64,000 nucleotides of DNA. Source: an uncultured Saprospiraceae bacterium (GTDB lineage: Bacteria; Bacteroidota; Bacteroidia; Chitinophagales; Saprospiraceae). Of the stretch, positions 8,893 through 17,870 are shown piece after piece. Made by a program: the position numbers and the translations under genes. The stretch spans positions 1 through 64,000 of the forward strand of contig CALGNN010000085.1 in the NCBI GenBank assembly GCA_937961455.1, written 5' to 3'. The number at the start of each line of letters is the position of its first letter. Within the stretch, counting starts at the first letter, position 1. The notes under the pieces were generated by a model, which saw only the letters and a program-made list of their open reading frames with translations, was not told the origin of the DNA and did no database searches.

Positions 8893-11617
8893 CTATTCCA
8901 CATTCAAGCCATTGACTATACTCACTGATATTTGGTGTATAGCCAACAGGGTTTGTCAATAATTCTCCTTCAGGAGAGAGTAGGACATAATAGGGTTGTG
9001 TATTTGTTTCAAAATATTCAGTTTGGAAGTGCGACCACTTATGGCCATAGTTTGTTAATTTCTTTTTTCCACCAATGGCTCGTTCGACAGTAATTTGCTG
9101 ATCTTCTGGTAAATCTTTTTTATCATCTACATACAAGGAGATCAACACATAATTTTCATTTATTTTTTCATAAACACCAGGCTGTGGCCAAACGTTTTCT
9201 TCCATTTTTCTACAATTAAAACAAGCGTATCCTGTGAAATCTAAAAGGACAGGTTTGTTAGCTTCTTTTGCATAAGCCATTCCTTTTTCAAAATCTTTAA
9301 AGCATTGCAATTTACTTGGACATGATTTTGGATGTAACCAACTATAGCCAACTGGAGGGTTGATTCCACTTAGCAATGTGAGTGGCTTAAATGTTTCTAA
9401 ATTTTTATCATATCTAAATCCAGATAACATATAAATACCAATTGCAGCAAAAAGCACTGCCGTGCTGATTCGCATAAAACTCATTTTTTTAATTGGACTA
9501 TCATGTGGAAATTTAATTTTACCGATGAGGTAAAGCGCTGTAGCAAAAGCTATAATTGCCCAGATAATTAAGTAAGGTTCAATTTTTAATAAACCCCATC
9601 TTTCAACAAGATCAGCGTTTGACAAAAACTTGAATGCCAAGGCTAACTCCATGAAGCCTAGAACTACTTTGACAGTATTGAGCCATCCACCTGATTTAGG
9701 TAAGCTCGTCATTAGTGCTGGGAAAGCTGCAAATATGGCAAAGGGTAAAGCAAGTGCTAATCCAAAGCCACCCATCCCAGCTGTTAGTTGAAATGCTCCT
9801 CCATCTGAGCTTAATGCACCTACTAGTAATGATCCTAAGATTGGTCCTGTACAAGAAAATGAAACTATGGCTAAGGTAAGTGCCATAAAAAATATTCCTA
9901 TGATTCCTCCAGCGCCTTCAGCACTTGATGCTTTGTTTGCGAAGCTGCTTGGTAATGAAATTTCGTAGTATCCGAAAAAGGAAAATGCGAAGAAAACAAA
10001 AATGGCAAAGAAGGCGATGTTCAACCAAACGTTGGTTGATATTTCATTAAAGATTGCTGGGTTTATTCCATCTAACAAGTGGAACGGTAAGCTAAATAGT
10101 AAGTATACTAAAAATATAAAGAAGCCATATAGTATGGCATCTCTGAGTCCTTTTCCTTCTTTACTTTTCGTAAAGAAACTTACCGTCAAAGGTATCATTG
10201 GGAACACACAAGGAGTCAATAAAGCTAAAAGCCCACCAAGGAAACCAAGAATAAAAATGGTCCACATACTTTTTCCTTTAACTTCTTCTGCTGAAATATC
10301 ACATGTACCAATAGGCGCTCCTTCAGGTTTTGCAAAGGAGAGGAAACTGCTAGCGCTCGCCGAAGCTATTGTTGATGAAATTTCGTTGCTTGATTCTTCT
10401 GCTGTTGCTGCTTCACCTAAAACCATAGACTTGCCTGCAACATTAAATTTGAAAGGTATGTCTCTTGGAGGAAGACATTGCTTATCATCGCAGCTCATGA
10501 AATATAAATAGCCACTAATGGATTTAGCCGGATCAGATATTTTGAGTTTTTGAGAAAAGGTCGCTTTGTCACCTACAAATTTAATTACATTGATACCTCC
10601 AAAAACTGGATCTGGCCCTTCTTTCTTTTTTCCGTACTCACTGACTTTTCCAATAAGTTCAAAATGATCTCCTTCATCAAAGCCAAACTCTGAAGGAATG
10701 GGTCCATCACCTTCGATAAATTGCGAATAGATGGTCCATCCTTTTTGCATGAAGGCGTTGAAATCCAACTGGTATGTATCTCCATTTTGTAAAAGATCCA
10801 ATTTCCACTTTACTGGATCAAGAAGTTTTCCTTTATTTTCTCCACCTATTGATCCAGTGGCAATGATATTAGATGAGGAGCTTGTCGTTTTGTCTTTTAC
10901 CGCTTCGACTTTTGATACAGCATTATTTGATGCTGGTAATTTTTGCTTGGTTTCAACTTGTTTCTTTTGTTCAGTTTCTTTTGATTGTGTTGATGCACTT
11001 TTAATAACCCGTTCCTTAGTTTCTTTTACTGTTTGGCTTGCTGTTTCTTGTAAGGTAGTTTTTTCAATTTTTTGTTCGGCTTTCTGCACCTCTTCAATAG
11101 CTATATTTTCGACAGCAGCCACTTCAGTATTACTTTTTTCTTCTTTTGTTTCATTATTACCTTGAGCCTCACTTAAGTCAAATGAAAAATCGATATCAGT
11201 TGGAGGTAGACATCTAGAATTATCACAAACCATATAAGTGAAGTAGCCGTTTATGGCTTCAGCTTTGTCATTGGATTTTACTTTTTGGGTGAATGTTGCG
11301 TAGTCGTAAAACTTTGTAACAGTCATTTCAAAAATTTCATCCTCTTTTGTTTTCGCGTTATCAGATTCTTCTGCTTTGCCTATCAAACTGTAATGTCCAC
11401 CTTCTTCAAAGGTAAAAGAGGTAGGAACCGGTCCTCCTTCTTCAATGAATTGAGAATATACTGTCCATCCTTTATCAATCTTTGCATTGAATATTAAAGC
11501 ATATTCATCATTAGATAATTTTTCAGATGAGGTGGTCCATTTAACTGGATTTAGTATCTGTGCCGATACTGAAAAATTAATGAACGCAAAAAGTGAAATG
11601 AGTAAGATCCTATACAT
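8849..11617 (-). CDS. dsbD: thiol:disulfide interchange protein DsbD with duplicated N-terminal domain
   Basis: Inner-membrane reductant conduit moving electrons from cytoplasmic thioredoxin to periplasmic targets; 922 residues against about 565 in E. coli. Order: signal peptide (1-19); DsbD-alpha-like domain A (about 20-150, Cys pair C131/C136 in CDNSRC); a Lys/Glu/Gln/Thr-rich linker (about 150-258); a second DsbD-alpha-like domain (about 262-395, C376/C381 in CDDKQC); eight-helix membrane domain (about 450-700) with TPCVFPMIP and SFSCTGPILG carrying its Cys pair; C-terminal thioredoxin domain with CFNC (C799, C802). Both N-terminal copies keep the WTVYSQFIE/WTIYSQFIE and RCLPP/QCLPP blocks. 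The downstream phosphatase overlaps its end. The duplication accounts for the extra length; the rest is canonical. Confidence 0.92.
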   Translation of the reverse strand: MYRILLISLFAFINFSVSAQILNPVKWTTSSEKLSNDEYALIFNAKIDKGWTVYSQFIEEGGPVPTSFTFEEGGHYSLIGKAEESDNAKTKEDEIFEMTVTKFYDYATFTQKVKSNDKAEAINGYFTYMVCDNSRCLPPTDIDFSFDLSEAQGNNETKEEKSNTEVAAVENIAIEEVQKAEQKIEKTTLQETASQTVKETKERVIKSASTQSKETEQKKQVETKQKLPASNNAVSKVEAVKDKTTSSSSNIIATGSIGGENKGKLLDPVKWKLDLLQNGDTYQLDFNAFMQKGWTIYSQFIEGDGPIPSEFGFDEGDHFELIGKVSEYGKKKEGPDPVFGGINVIKFVGDKATFSQKLKISDPAKSISGYLYFMSCDDKQCLPPRDIPFKFNVAGKSMVLGEAATAEESSNEISSTIASASASSFLSFAKPEGAPIGTCDISAEEVKGKSMWTIFILGFLGGLLALLTPCVFPMIPLTVSFFTKSKEGKGLRDAILYGFFIFLVYLLFSLPFHLLDGINPAIFNEISTNVWLNIAFFAIFVFFAFSFFGYYEISLPSSFANKASSAEGAGGIIGIFFMALTLAIVSFSCTGPILGSLLVGALSSDGGAFQLTAGMGGFGLALALPFAIFAAFPALMTSLPKSGGWLNTVKVVLGFMELALAFKFLSNADLVERWGLLKIEPYLIIWAIIAFATALYLIGKIKFPHDSPIKKMSFMRISTAVLFAAIGIYMLSGFRYDKNLETFKPLTLLSGINPPVGYSWLHPKSCPSKLQCFKDFEKGMAYAKEANKPVLLDFTGYACFNCRKMEENVWPQPGVYEKINENYVLISLYVDDKKDLPEDQQITVERAIGGKKKLTNYGHKWSHFQTEYFETNTQPYYVLLSPEGELLTNPVGYTPNISEYSQWLECGIDAFDGQIGQNLQLE

Positions 11618-11819
11618 TGTTTTCTAATATAACCGAGTGTAATATAACGTCAACAAAAATAGCTTATTTTATAAGTAAAATTCCATTGATTTATGTCGTT
11701 TATTAAATGATTAACGAAAATATAGAAATATTAATATTTTGTTAAATACATTGATAATCAGATGGTTATATAAAAATTAGTTCAGATTTTCGTTTTAAGC
11801 TCTTTTGCAAGAAATAAGA

Positions 11820-12797
11820 CTAGAATAGGATGCTGTATTGGAAGATTAAGGCAAGCATAAACAAAAAGAGGTGAAATCCTTCTGCATACCACCGTTTCAT
11901 ATATTGACTTGGTAAAAACGAGCTAAGTACAGCAAGAGGAAAAATCATCATCATTAAGTGATGTAAAGAGGGATTTACATTGATAATAAGAACAAATACG
12001 GACATCAATAAAAACATGTAAAAGGAAGAATTTTGTTTTTGAGATTTGTACGATCTTCTCACCATGTTTTTAGAGAATCTGTATAATGTAATAAGGATTA
12101 ACAATAAGAAAACTCCCAGTTTTATAGAGGATATATCAGATTTAAAATCTGCATTAAAGCCAAAGTGCAGATTTTGTGTAAAGCTATTGCTAAAATTCCC
12201 CAACTGATCCGTACTGTAAAGTATGGTGAATAGTAAAAATAAGAGACAATTGAATCCAGTAACAAATTGAAGAACTTCTATAACTCTGAGCTTACGCAAT
12301 TTCAGTAAAATGGTAAGAATCGCTGGAATGAATAATATATAATTGAAGCAAAACATGGAAGCCAAGGCAATACTAAAGCCCGAATTAAATAAAGGAGCTG
12401 AAACATCAGGCTTGTTATAAATACCAAAAATTTGCGCAATTGCAATTAATAAAAAATTTGTTGCGATCAATTCTGCTGATAAATATTGAAATTCTGGAAT
12501 AAGGCTTACCAGTAAAATGTAAAATACACCTGGGAATAAGTTGATTGATGTAGAAAGCCTATTTTTAATGACAATTAGATTCACGAATACTCCTTGAATA
12601 AAAACCATTAGTATAGCCGTAATGTCTAGGAGAAGTTCATTGTAGGAAAAGAGTTGGTATACAAATTCAGTTAAGATATTTTCATGATATGCCTCATAAT
12701 CAAAATCAATTAAGAAACTATTAAACCTTAATATGATGGTATAAGGCAATAATAGGAGACTATTGAAAAGCTTATTTTGTTTAAAAAATTCTAGCAA
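11820..12797 (-). CDS. DUF6427-like multi-pass membrane protein
   Basis: A 325-residue, strongly hydrophobic inner-membrane protein with roughly 8-10 transmembrane segments and no obvious soluble domain. The N-terminus LEFFKQNKLFNSLLLLPYTIILR and the overall layout resemble the Bacteroidota-specific DUF6427 family; the family name is from memory and unverified. It is transcribed away from the polyprenyl synthase gene with 117 bp between the starts. Function unknown. Confidence 0.6.
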   Translation of the reverse strand: MLEFFKQNKLFNSLLLLPYTIILRFNSFLIDFDYEAYHENILTEFVYQLFSYNELLLDITAILMVFIQGVFVNLIVIKNRLSTSINLFPGVFYILLVSLIPEFQYLSAELIATNFLLIAIAQIFGIYNKPDVSAPLFNSGFSIALASMFCFNYILFIPAILTILLKLRKLRVIEVLQFVTGFNCLLFLLFTILYSTDQLGNFSNSFTQNLHFGFNADFKSDISSIKLGVFLLLILITLYRFSKNMVRRSYKSQKQNSSFYMFLLMSVFVLIINVNPSLHHLMMMIFPLAVLSSFLPSQYMKRWYAEGFHLFLFMLALIFQYSILF

Positions 12798-12914
12798 AGT
12801 GATTTTTAATAAAAAAAAAATTAAAATTTAGGGTAAGATACAATGAACTCATGAAATAGCCATTTGTTATAATTTAAATTACTTTTAAGGGCATTTTCTA
12901 GCTTTGAAAATTAT

Positions 12915-13919
12915 ATGTCAGAATTACAACTAGAATCTTCAACAAAAACTTTAAAGCTGGAGCAAATCATTGCCCCAGTTAAGGAAGAGTTGGTCACATT
13001 TAATAAAGCGTACAAAAAAACGCTTAATAGTGAGGTGCCTCTGATGCATACCATATTAAAATATGTTGTAAAAAGTAAAGGAAAACAAATCAGGCCGACC
13101 ATTACCTTGTTGTTTGCGAAGTTATTTGGTCAGACAAATGAATCAAGTATCAATGCAGCTACCTTATCAGAAATCTTGCATACTGCAACATTGGTGCATG
13201 ATGATGTTGTTGATGAATCTATTGAGAGGAGAGGGATGTTTTCAATAAAGGCACTTTGGAAAAATAAAGCGGCTGTGCTGGTTGGAGACTTTATGTTATC
13301 CAGGGGGTTTTTATTGGCCTTGGATCATGAAGAGTACAATTTGCTCCAGATTTTCTCAAAAGCTGTAAAACAAATGGCAGAAGGCGAACTATTACAGCTA
13401 AAGAAAGCTAGACGATTGGATATCACAGAACAAGTCTATTTTGATGTCATTCGTCAGAAAACAGCCAGTATGATTGCGGCTTGTTGCACAGCTGGAGCTG
13501 CTTCTATTATAAAAGATAAGAAGACTGAAGCCGATATTTGGACTTTGGGTGAAAAGATTGGTATGTGTTTTCAAATTAAGGATGATTTACTTGATTATAA
13601 TGGGAAAGACTCAGGGAAACCGAAGGGCAATGATATCAAAGAGAAGAAGATGACGCTTCCTTTAATTTATGCACTTAGTCAATCTGGATTTTTTGAAAAA
13701 AGGAAAATTATTCATGCCATCAAGAATCGCTCAGAACAAGCTGCTACAAGAAAATTGGTAATGGATTTTGTGGATAAAAAAGCAGGTATTGAATATGCTA
13801 AGAAAGCCATGTTAAAGCTTAAGACTGAAGCTATTGAAATGCTTCATGCTTATCCACGAAATGAAGCAAGAGATGCGATCGAAAGACTCATTAATTTTAT
13901 CACAACAAGGACAAAATAG
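12915..13919 (+). CDS. trans-polyprenyl diphosphate synthase
   Basis: Condenses isopentenyl diphosphate units onto an allylic primer to make the long prenyl chain, in this phylum most likely the menaquinone side chain. The 334-residue protein has both aspartate-rich motifs: the first, LVHDDVVD (D96, D97, D100), and the second, QIKDDLLD (D223, D224, D227), together with GKQIRP for substrate phosphate. Small side chains near the first motif suggest a long product, but chain length is not readable with certainty. The start at 12915 is supported by SELQLESS running directly into the helical core. It stands alone on the plus strand, convergent with murA. Confidence 0.9.
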   Translation: MSELQLESSTKTLKLEQIIAPVKEELVTFNKAYKKTLNSEVPLMHTILKYVVKSKGKQIRPTITLLFAKLFGQTNESSINAATLSEILHTATLVHDDVVDESIERRGMFSIKALWKNKAAVLVGDFMLSRGFLLALDHEEYNLLQIFSKAVKQMAEGELLQLKKARRLDITEQVYFDVIRQKTASMIAACCTAGAASIIKDKKTEADIWTLGEKIGMCFQIKDDLLDYNGKDSGKPKGNDIKEKKMTLPLIYALSQSGFFEKRKIIHAIKNRSEQAATRKLVMDFVDKKAGIEYAKKAMLKLKTEAIEMLHAYPRNEARDAIERLINFITTRTK

Positions 13920-13924
13920 CTGCC

Positions 13925-13948
13925 AAAAATAGTCGTTTTAAACGACTA
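13925..13948 (-). terminator. terminator overlapping the murA stop codon
   Basis: Arms TAGTCGTTT and AAACGACTA (13930-13938, 13940-13948) form a palindrome that includes the last Val codons and the stop of murA. On the minus strand it is followed by five T (13929-13925). It would end the glgA-like/glmS/murA transcript and also marks the boundary to the convergent prenyl synthase gene. Confidence 0.6.
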
Positions 13949-15254
13949 CACGCTGTATTGACGCGCCTAAAGCGTTGAGTCTTGTATCGATGTTTTGATA
14001 CCCTCTATCTATCTGCTGTATATTGAAAATCTTACTTTTTCCCTCAGCTGACATTGCCGCAATCAGTAATGAAACTCCTGCTCTAATATCTGGCGAGGTC
14101 ATTTGAATACCTTTTAGCTTACTTTCTCTGTTTAATCCAATTACCGTTGCACGATGCGGATCACACAGAATAATTTTGGCACCCATATCGATCAGTTTGT
14201 CTACAAAGAATAAACGGCTTTCAAACATTTTTTGATGTATAAGAACAGAACCTTTGGCTTGTGTAGCAGTCACTAAAACGATACTCATCAAATCTGGTGT
14301 AAAGCCAGGCCAAGGAGCGTCGTAGATGGTAAGTATCGATCCATCAATAAAGGTGTTTATTTCATATCGATCCATTGGAGGAACGTGGATGTAATCTGCA
14401 CCAATTTCCATCTCTAAGCCCAATTTTTTAAATACCCCAGGAATGATGCCCAAATCGGGAATGCTTAATCCAGTGATTTTCAAATCAGATTGAGTCATGG
14501 CGGCCATTCCAATAAAGCTTCCAACCTCAATCATATCTGGTAGGATGGTATGCTCTGTTCCTTTCAAAGAATCTACCCCTTCGATGGTTAATAAATTTGA
14601 TCCTATCCCTTCAATTTGTGCACCCATTCGGTTGAGCATTTTGCACAATTGTTGGAGATAAGGCTCACATGCTGCATTGTATAATTTAGTGGTCCCTTTA
14701 GCCATGACAGCTGCCATGACTAAATTGGCTGTTCCGGTGACTGATATTTCATCCATCCAGACAAAACTTCCTTTCAGGTTTTCTCCTTCAATGAAATAAC
14801 TATCATCCTTATCATCGTATTTAAACTCTGCCCCTAATTTTTGAAAACCATTAAAGTGGGTATCAAGTCTGCGCCTTCCAATTTTATCACCACCGGGTTG
14901 TGGAAGAAAGGCTTTTTTAAATCTGGCCAAAAGGGGACCTAGCAACATGACTGATCCTCTTATTTTTTTAGCGTCTAATTGATATTCTTCAGACGCACAG
15001 TATTCCATATCGATATTGGAGGCTTGGAAGCTGTACTTATTTTCAGATAATTTTTCAACAATGACTCCTAAGCCTTTTACCAAACTAATCAGTTTGCGGA
15101 CATCGAGGATATCAGGGACATTATCAATGGTAATTTTATCAGGGCTTAGCAGGGTGGCACAGATAATTTGCAAAACTTCATTTTTTGCACCCTGTGCTTT
15201 GATGGATCCTTTCAAGGGATGACCACCTTCTACAATAAAAGCTTCAGAACTCAT
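13938..15254 (-). CDS. murA: UDP-N-acetylglucosamine 1-carboxyvinyltransferase MurA, Asp variant
   Basis: First committed step of peptidoglycan precursor synthesis: enolpyruvyl transfer from PEP to UDP-GlcNAc, in the cytoplasm. The 438-residue protein shows the EPSP-synthase-like repeats, the substrate Lys/Asn in QGAKNEVL (K24, N25) and PDIRAGVSLLIAA near the end. The catalytic loop reads PGGDKIGRRRLD, with D123 where E. coli MurA has C115. Asp at this site is known in Mycobacterium and Chlamydia, keeps activity and prevents alkylation by fosfomycin. It is the last gene of an operon with glmS, the enzyme that feeds UDP-GlcNAc synthesis; 63 bp separate it from the DUF4290 gene. Confidence 0.96.
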   Translation of the reverse strand: MSSEAFIVEGGHPLKGSIKAQGAKNEVLQIICATLLSPDKITIDNVPDILDVRKLISLVKGLGVIVEKLSENKYSFQASNIDMEYCASEEYQLDAKKIRGSVMLLGPLLARFKKAFLPQPGGDKIGRRRLDTHFNGFQKLGAEFKYDDKDDSYFIEGENLKGSFVWMDEISVTGTANLVMAAVMAKGTTKLYNAACEPYLQQLCKMLNRMGAQIEGIGSNLLTIEGVDSLKGTEHTILPDMIEVGSFIGMAAMTQSDLKITGLSIPDLGIIPGVFKKLGLEMEIGADYIHVPPMDRYEINTFIDGSILTIYDAPWPGFTPDLMSIVLVTATQAKGSVLIHQKMFESRLFFVDKLIDMGAKIILCDPHRATVIGLNRESKLKGIQMTSPDIRAGVSLLIAAMSAEGKSKIFNIQQIDRGYQNIDTRLNALGASIQRVVV

Positions 15255-15317
15255 ATTTAGATTTTAACTGGAGACCAAGATTAAAAGCTAAATATATTAA
15301 GAATTTATTTAATATAA

Positions 15318-16013
15318 CTATTTCCTTCTTCTGTGATTGTTTGATTTTCTATCACGACCACCTTTAGATCTATTTTTAGATCCATATTTAGAGCTACCTC
15401 CAGATCTTTTCTTCTTAGATTTTGGATTAAAAGAAGAATTAGGTTGGTTGTTGGCCAATAAAAAGTCTAGTTGATCTTCAGGTGTGAAGCCAAGTTCTCC
15501 TTTGGCTAAAACTTTGAAATCATTTTTTACAATTTCATCGGAGATAAAGTGTTCTCGATGCCAGTTTTTATAGGCAAGCTTCATATAAGATCCAATTACA
15601 TTTTTAAAAATGGCTTGTTTTTCTGGATCTTCCATTTCTACGGCTTTCTCAATAAGTACTTTCACATTGTTTCCATAATGACGCATTTTTGGAAATTTTT
15701 GTGGGTACTCAACTTTACCAAGCTCAACAGAAGGTTCTTCTTCTAGTTGTGTTCCTTCTGGAGATTTTACATCAATGTCATACTTAGCAATTCTAAAGAA
15801 GTGCTTCCAAAGTCGCTCTTTGTATTCATTGACATTTTTATTTTGAGGATGCATTTGGAGCATCAATTCTACAATTCGCTCAGCAAATATTTGTCTTTCG
15901 TCGGCATCTTCAATCGTTTTACAATGATTGATCAACTTTTGGACATTCCTTCCATATTCTGGAATGGTTAAAAGCTCTCTCTCTGAGTTGTATTCTAAAT
16001 CTATTTGTTTCAT
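15318..16013 (-). CDS. DUF4290 family protein
   Basis: A 231-residue cytoplasmic protein restricted, as far as I know, to Bacteroidota. The N-terminal two thirds (1-180) are helical with conserved LEYNSERELLTIPEYGRN-type start and FAERIVELMLQMHP. The last 35 residues are a Lys/Arg/Ser/Gly-rich tail (SKKKRSGGSSKYG...), possibly RNA- or membrane-binding. Its ATG overlaps the glmS stop by one base (TAATG), implying translational coupling. Position between glmS and murA suggests a link to cell-wall precursor supply, but no activity is known. Confidence 0.85.
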   Translation of the reverse strand: MKQIDLEYNSERELLTIPEYGRNVQKLINHCKTIEDADERQIFAERIVELMLQMHPQNKNVNEYKERLWKHFFRIAKYDIDVKSPEGTQLEEEPSVELGKVEYPQKFPKMRHYGNNVKVLIEKAVEMEDPEKQAIFKNVIGSYMKLAYKNWHREHFISDEIVKNDFKVLAKGELGFTPEDQLDFLLANNQPNSSFNPKSKKKRSGGSSKYGSKNRSKGGRDRKSNNHRRRK

Positions 16014-17851
16014 TATTCTACAGTTACTGATTTCGCTAAATTTCGAGGTTGATCAACATTGCAACCACGCATAACAGCGATATAATATGATAAAAGTTGT
16101 AAAGGTACCACGGACAATAAAGGCGTTAGGGCTTCTTCTGTTAATGGTATCTCAATATAATAATCTGCAAGATCTTTAATTGTTTCATCACCTTCAGTAA
16201 TAATGGCAATAATTTTACCTTTTCTTGCTTTGACTTCTTGGATATTACTTACGATTTTGTCGTAAGATCCTCCCTTTGTAGCTATGACAAATACCGGCAT
16301 ATATATGTCGATAAGTGCAATAGGACCGTGTTTCATCTCGGCTGCAGGATATCCTTCAGCGTGAATGTAAGAAATTTCTTTTAGTTTTAGTGCACCTTCA
16401 AGGGCTACAGGAAAATTAAATCCTCTTCCTAAGTACAGTGCATTTGTTGCTGATTTAATTTCTCCAGCTATATATTTTATCTGTTCTTTCTGTTCCAACA
16501 CCTTTGATAATTGGGAAGGAATTTGTTCAAGCGCCGAAATTAATCTATGATATGTAGTATTACTTAAGGTCCCACGTTTCATCCCAAGGTTTAATGCCAT
16601 GATGGCCAAAAGGGTGACTTGAGATGTAAATGCTTTGGTTGATGCTACACCAATTTCTGGTCCTGCATGCAAATATGAACCACAATGAGAAGCTCTCGCA
16701 ATGGTAGAGCCTACGGCATTCACCAAACCATATACGAGTGCACCTTTTTCTTTAGCAAGATTTACTGCTGCAAGGGTATCTGCTGTTTCTCCAGATTGAC
16801 TAATGGCGATTACCAAATCATCTTTTCCTATGATGGGATTTCTATATCGAAGCTCTGATGCGTATTCTACTTCTACCGGAATTCTTGCAAACTCTTCGAT
16901 GAGGTATTCTCCAATTAGCCCACTGTGCCAAGATGTTCCACAGGCCGCAATGATGATGCGCTTCACACTAGAAATTCTATTACTATATTCTTCTAGGCCA
17001 TCTAATCGGGTCCATCCTTCCTTTCCATTCAATCTTCCTCTCATCCCATCTGCAATTGTCTTTGGCTGTTCATCAATTTCCTTGAGCATATAATGTTCAT
17101 ATCCGCCCTTTTCAATCTGCTGAATATCCAGACTTAATTCTTGAACATCTAATTTTTGCTCTATGTTTGACAATTGACGGATGACGAGTTCTTTTCCTAA
17201 TTCAGCAACCGCTATTTCTCCATCTTTTAGGTATACTACTTTATTGGTATGACTGATAATAGGCGTAGCGTCTGATGCAAAGTAAAATGAATCTTCAGCG
17301 ATTCCGACCACCAGTGGACTTTGTTTTTTGGCTCCAACTAGCTTATTGGGTTCTTGACTGTCAATCACAACAATGGCGTATGCGCCTTCCACATGCAAAA
17401 GGGCTTGGCGTACTGCCTCTTCTAAGGCAAGCTTGCCTTCGGATTGTAATTCTTCAATGTAGTGCACCAAGACTTCAGTATCTGTCTCCGATGAGAAAGT
17501 ATGGCCTCTTTTGATTAGTGCTTCTTTTATAGAAGCATAGTTTTCAATAATACCATTGTGTACAAGGGCCAATCTTCCGTTTCCAGAAAGATGTGGATGG
17601 GCATTTACATCATTGGGTTCTCCGTGAGTAGCCCATCTTGTATGTCCGATTCCTAAAGTAGCTGTAAGCTCTTCTTTAGGCAGTATATTTTCTAAATCTT
17701 TTACCTTGCCTTTTTTCTTAAAGGTTTGGAGGCTTCCGTTTAATAATGAAACTCCTGAACTATCATAACCACGATATTCCAATCTTTTTAATCCTTCGAT
17801 TAAGATTGGGCAAGCAGCTTTCTTACCAGAGTAAGCAACAATACCACACAT
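16013..17851 (-). CDS. glmS: glutamine--fructose-6-phosphate aminotransferase (isomerizing)
   Basis: Makes glucosamine-6-phosphate from fructose-6-phosphate and glutamine, entry to UDP-GlcNAc, peptidoglycan and LPS. The 612-residue protein begins MCGIVAYSG, so Cys2 is the glutaminase nucleophile after Met removal; the Ntn amidotransferase domain spans about 2-220 (GHTRWATHGEPN, HNGIIENY). Two SIS domains follow (about 290-420 with CGTSWHSG and AISQSGETADT, about 460-600) and the C-terminus ends NLAKSVTVE, as in the family. No glmS ribozyme-like leader is visible in the 19 bp upstream, where the DUF4270 gene ends. Co-transcribed with DUF4290 and murA. Confidence 0.97.
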   Translation of the reverse strand: MCGIVAYSGKKAACPILIEGLKRLEYRGYDSSGVSLLNGSLQTFKKKGKVKDLENILPKEELTATLGIGHTRWATHGEPNDVNAHPHLSGNGRLALVHNGIIENYASIKEALIKRGHTFSSETDTEVLVHYIEELQSEGKLALEEAVRQALLHVEGAYAIVVIDSQEPNKLVGAKKQSPLVVGIAEDSFYFASDATPIISHTNKVVYLKDGEIAVAELGKELVIRQLSNIEQKLDVQELSLDIQQIEKGGYEHYMLKEIDEQPKTIADGMRGRLNGKEGWTRLDGLEEYSNRISSVKRIIIAACGTSWHSGLIGEYLIEEFARIPVEVEYASELRYRNPIIGKDDLVIAISQSGETADTLAAVNLAKEKGALVYGLVNAVGSTIARASHCGSYLHAGPEIGVASTKAFTSQVTLLAIMALNLGMKRGTLSNTTYHRLISALEQIPSQLSKVLEQKEQIKYIAGEIKSATNALYLGRGFNFPVALEGALKLKEISYIHAEGYPAAEMKHGPIALIDIYMPVFVIATKGGSYDKIVSNIQEVKARKGKIIAIITEGDETIKDLADYYIEIPLTEEALTPLLSVVPLQLLSYYIAVMRGCNVDQPRNLAKSVTVE

Positions 17852-17870
17852 TTCTTAATTAGTTTTATTT

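Noticed and set aside
12863-12906. TTTG at 12863-12866 with TAGCTTTG at 12899-12906 as the polyprenyl synthase promoter
   Set aside because: The spacer is 32 bp, too long for the -33/-7 consensus, and the -7 box would leave an almost leaderless transcript; not supported enough to list.
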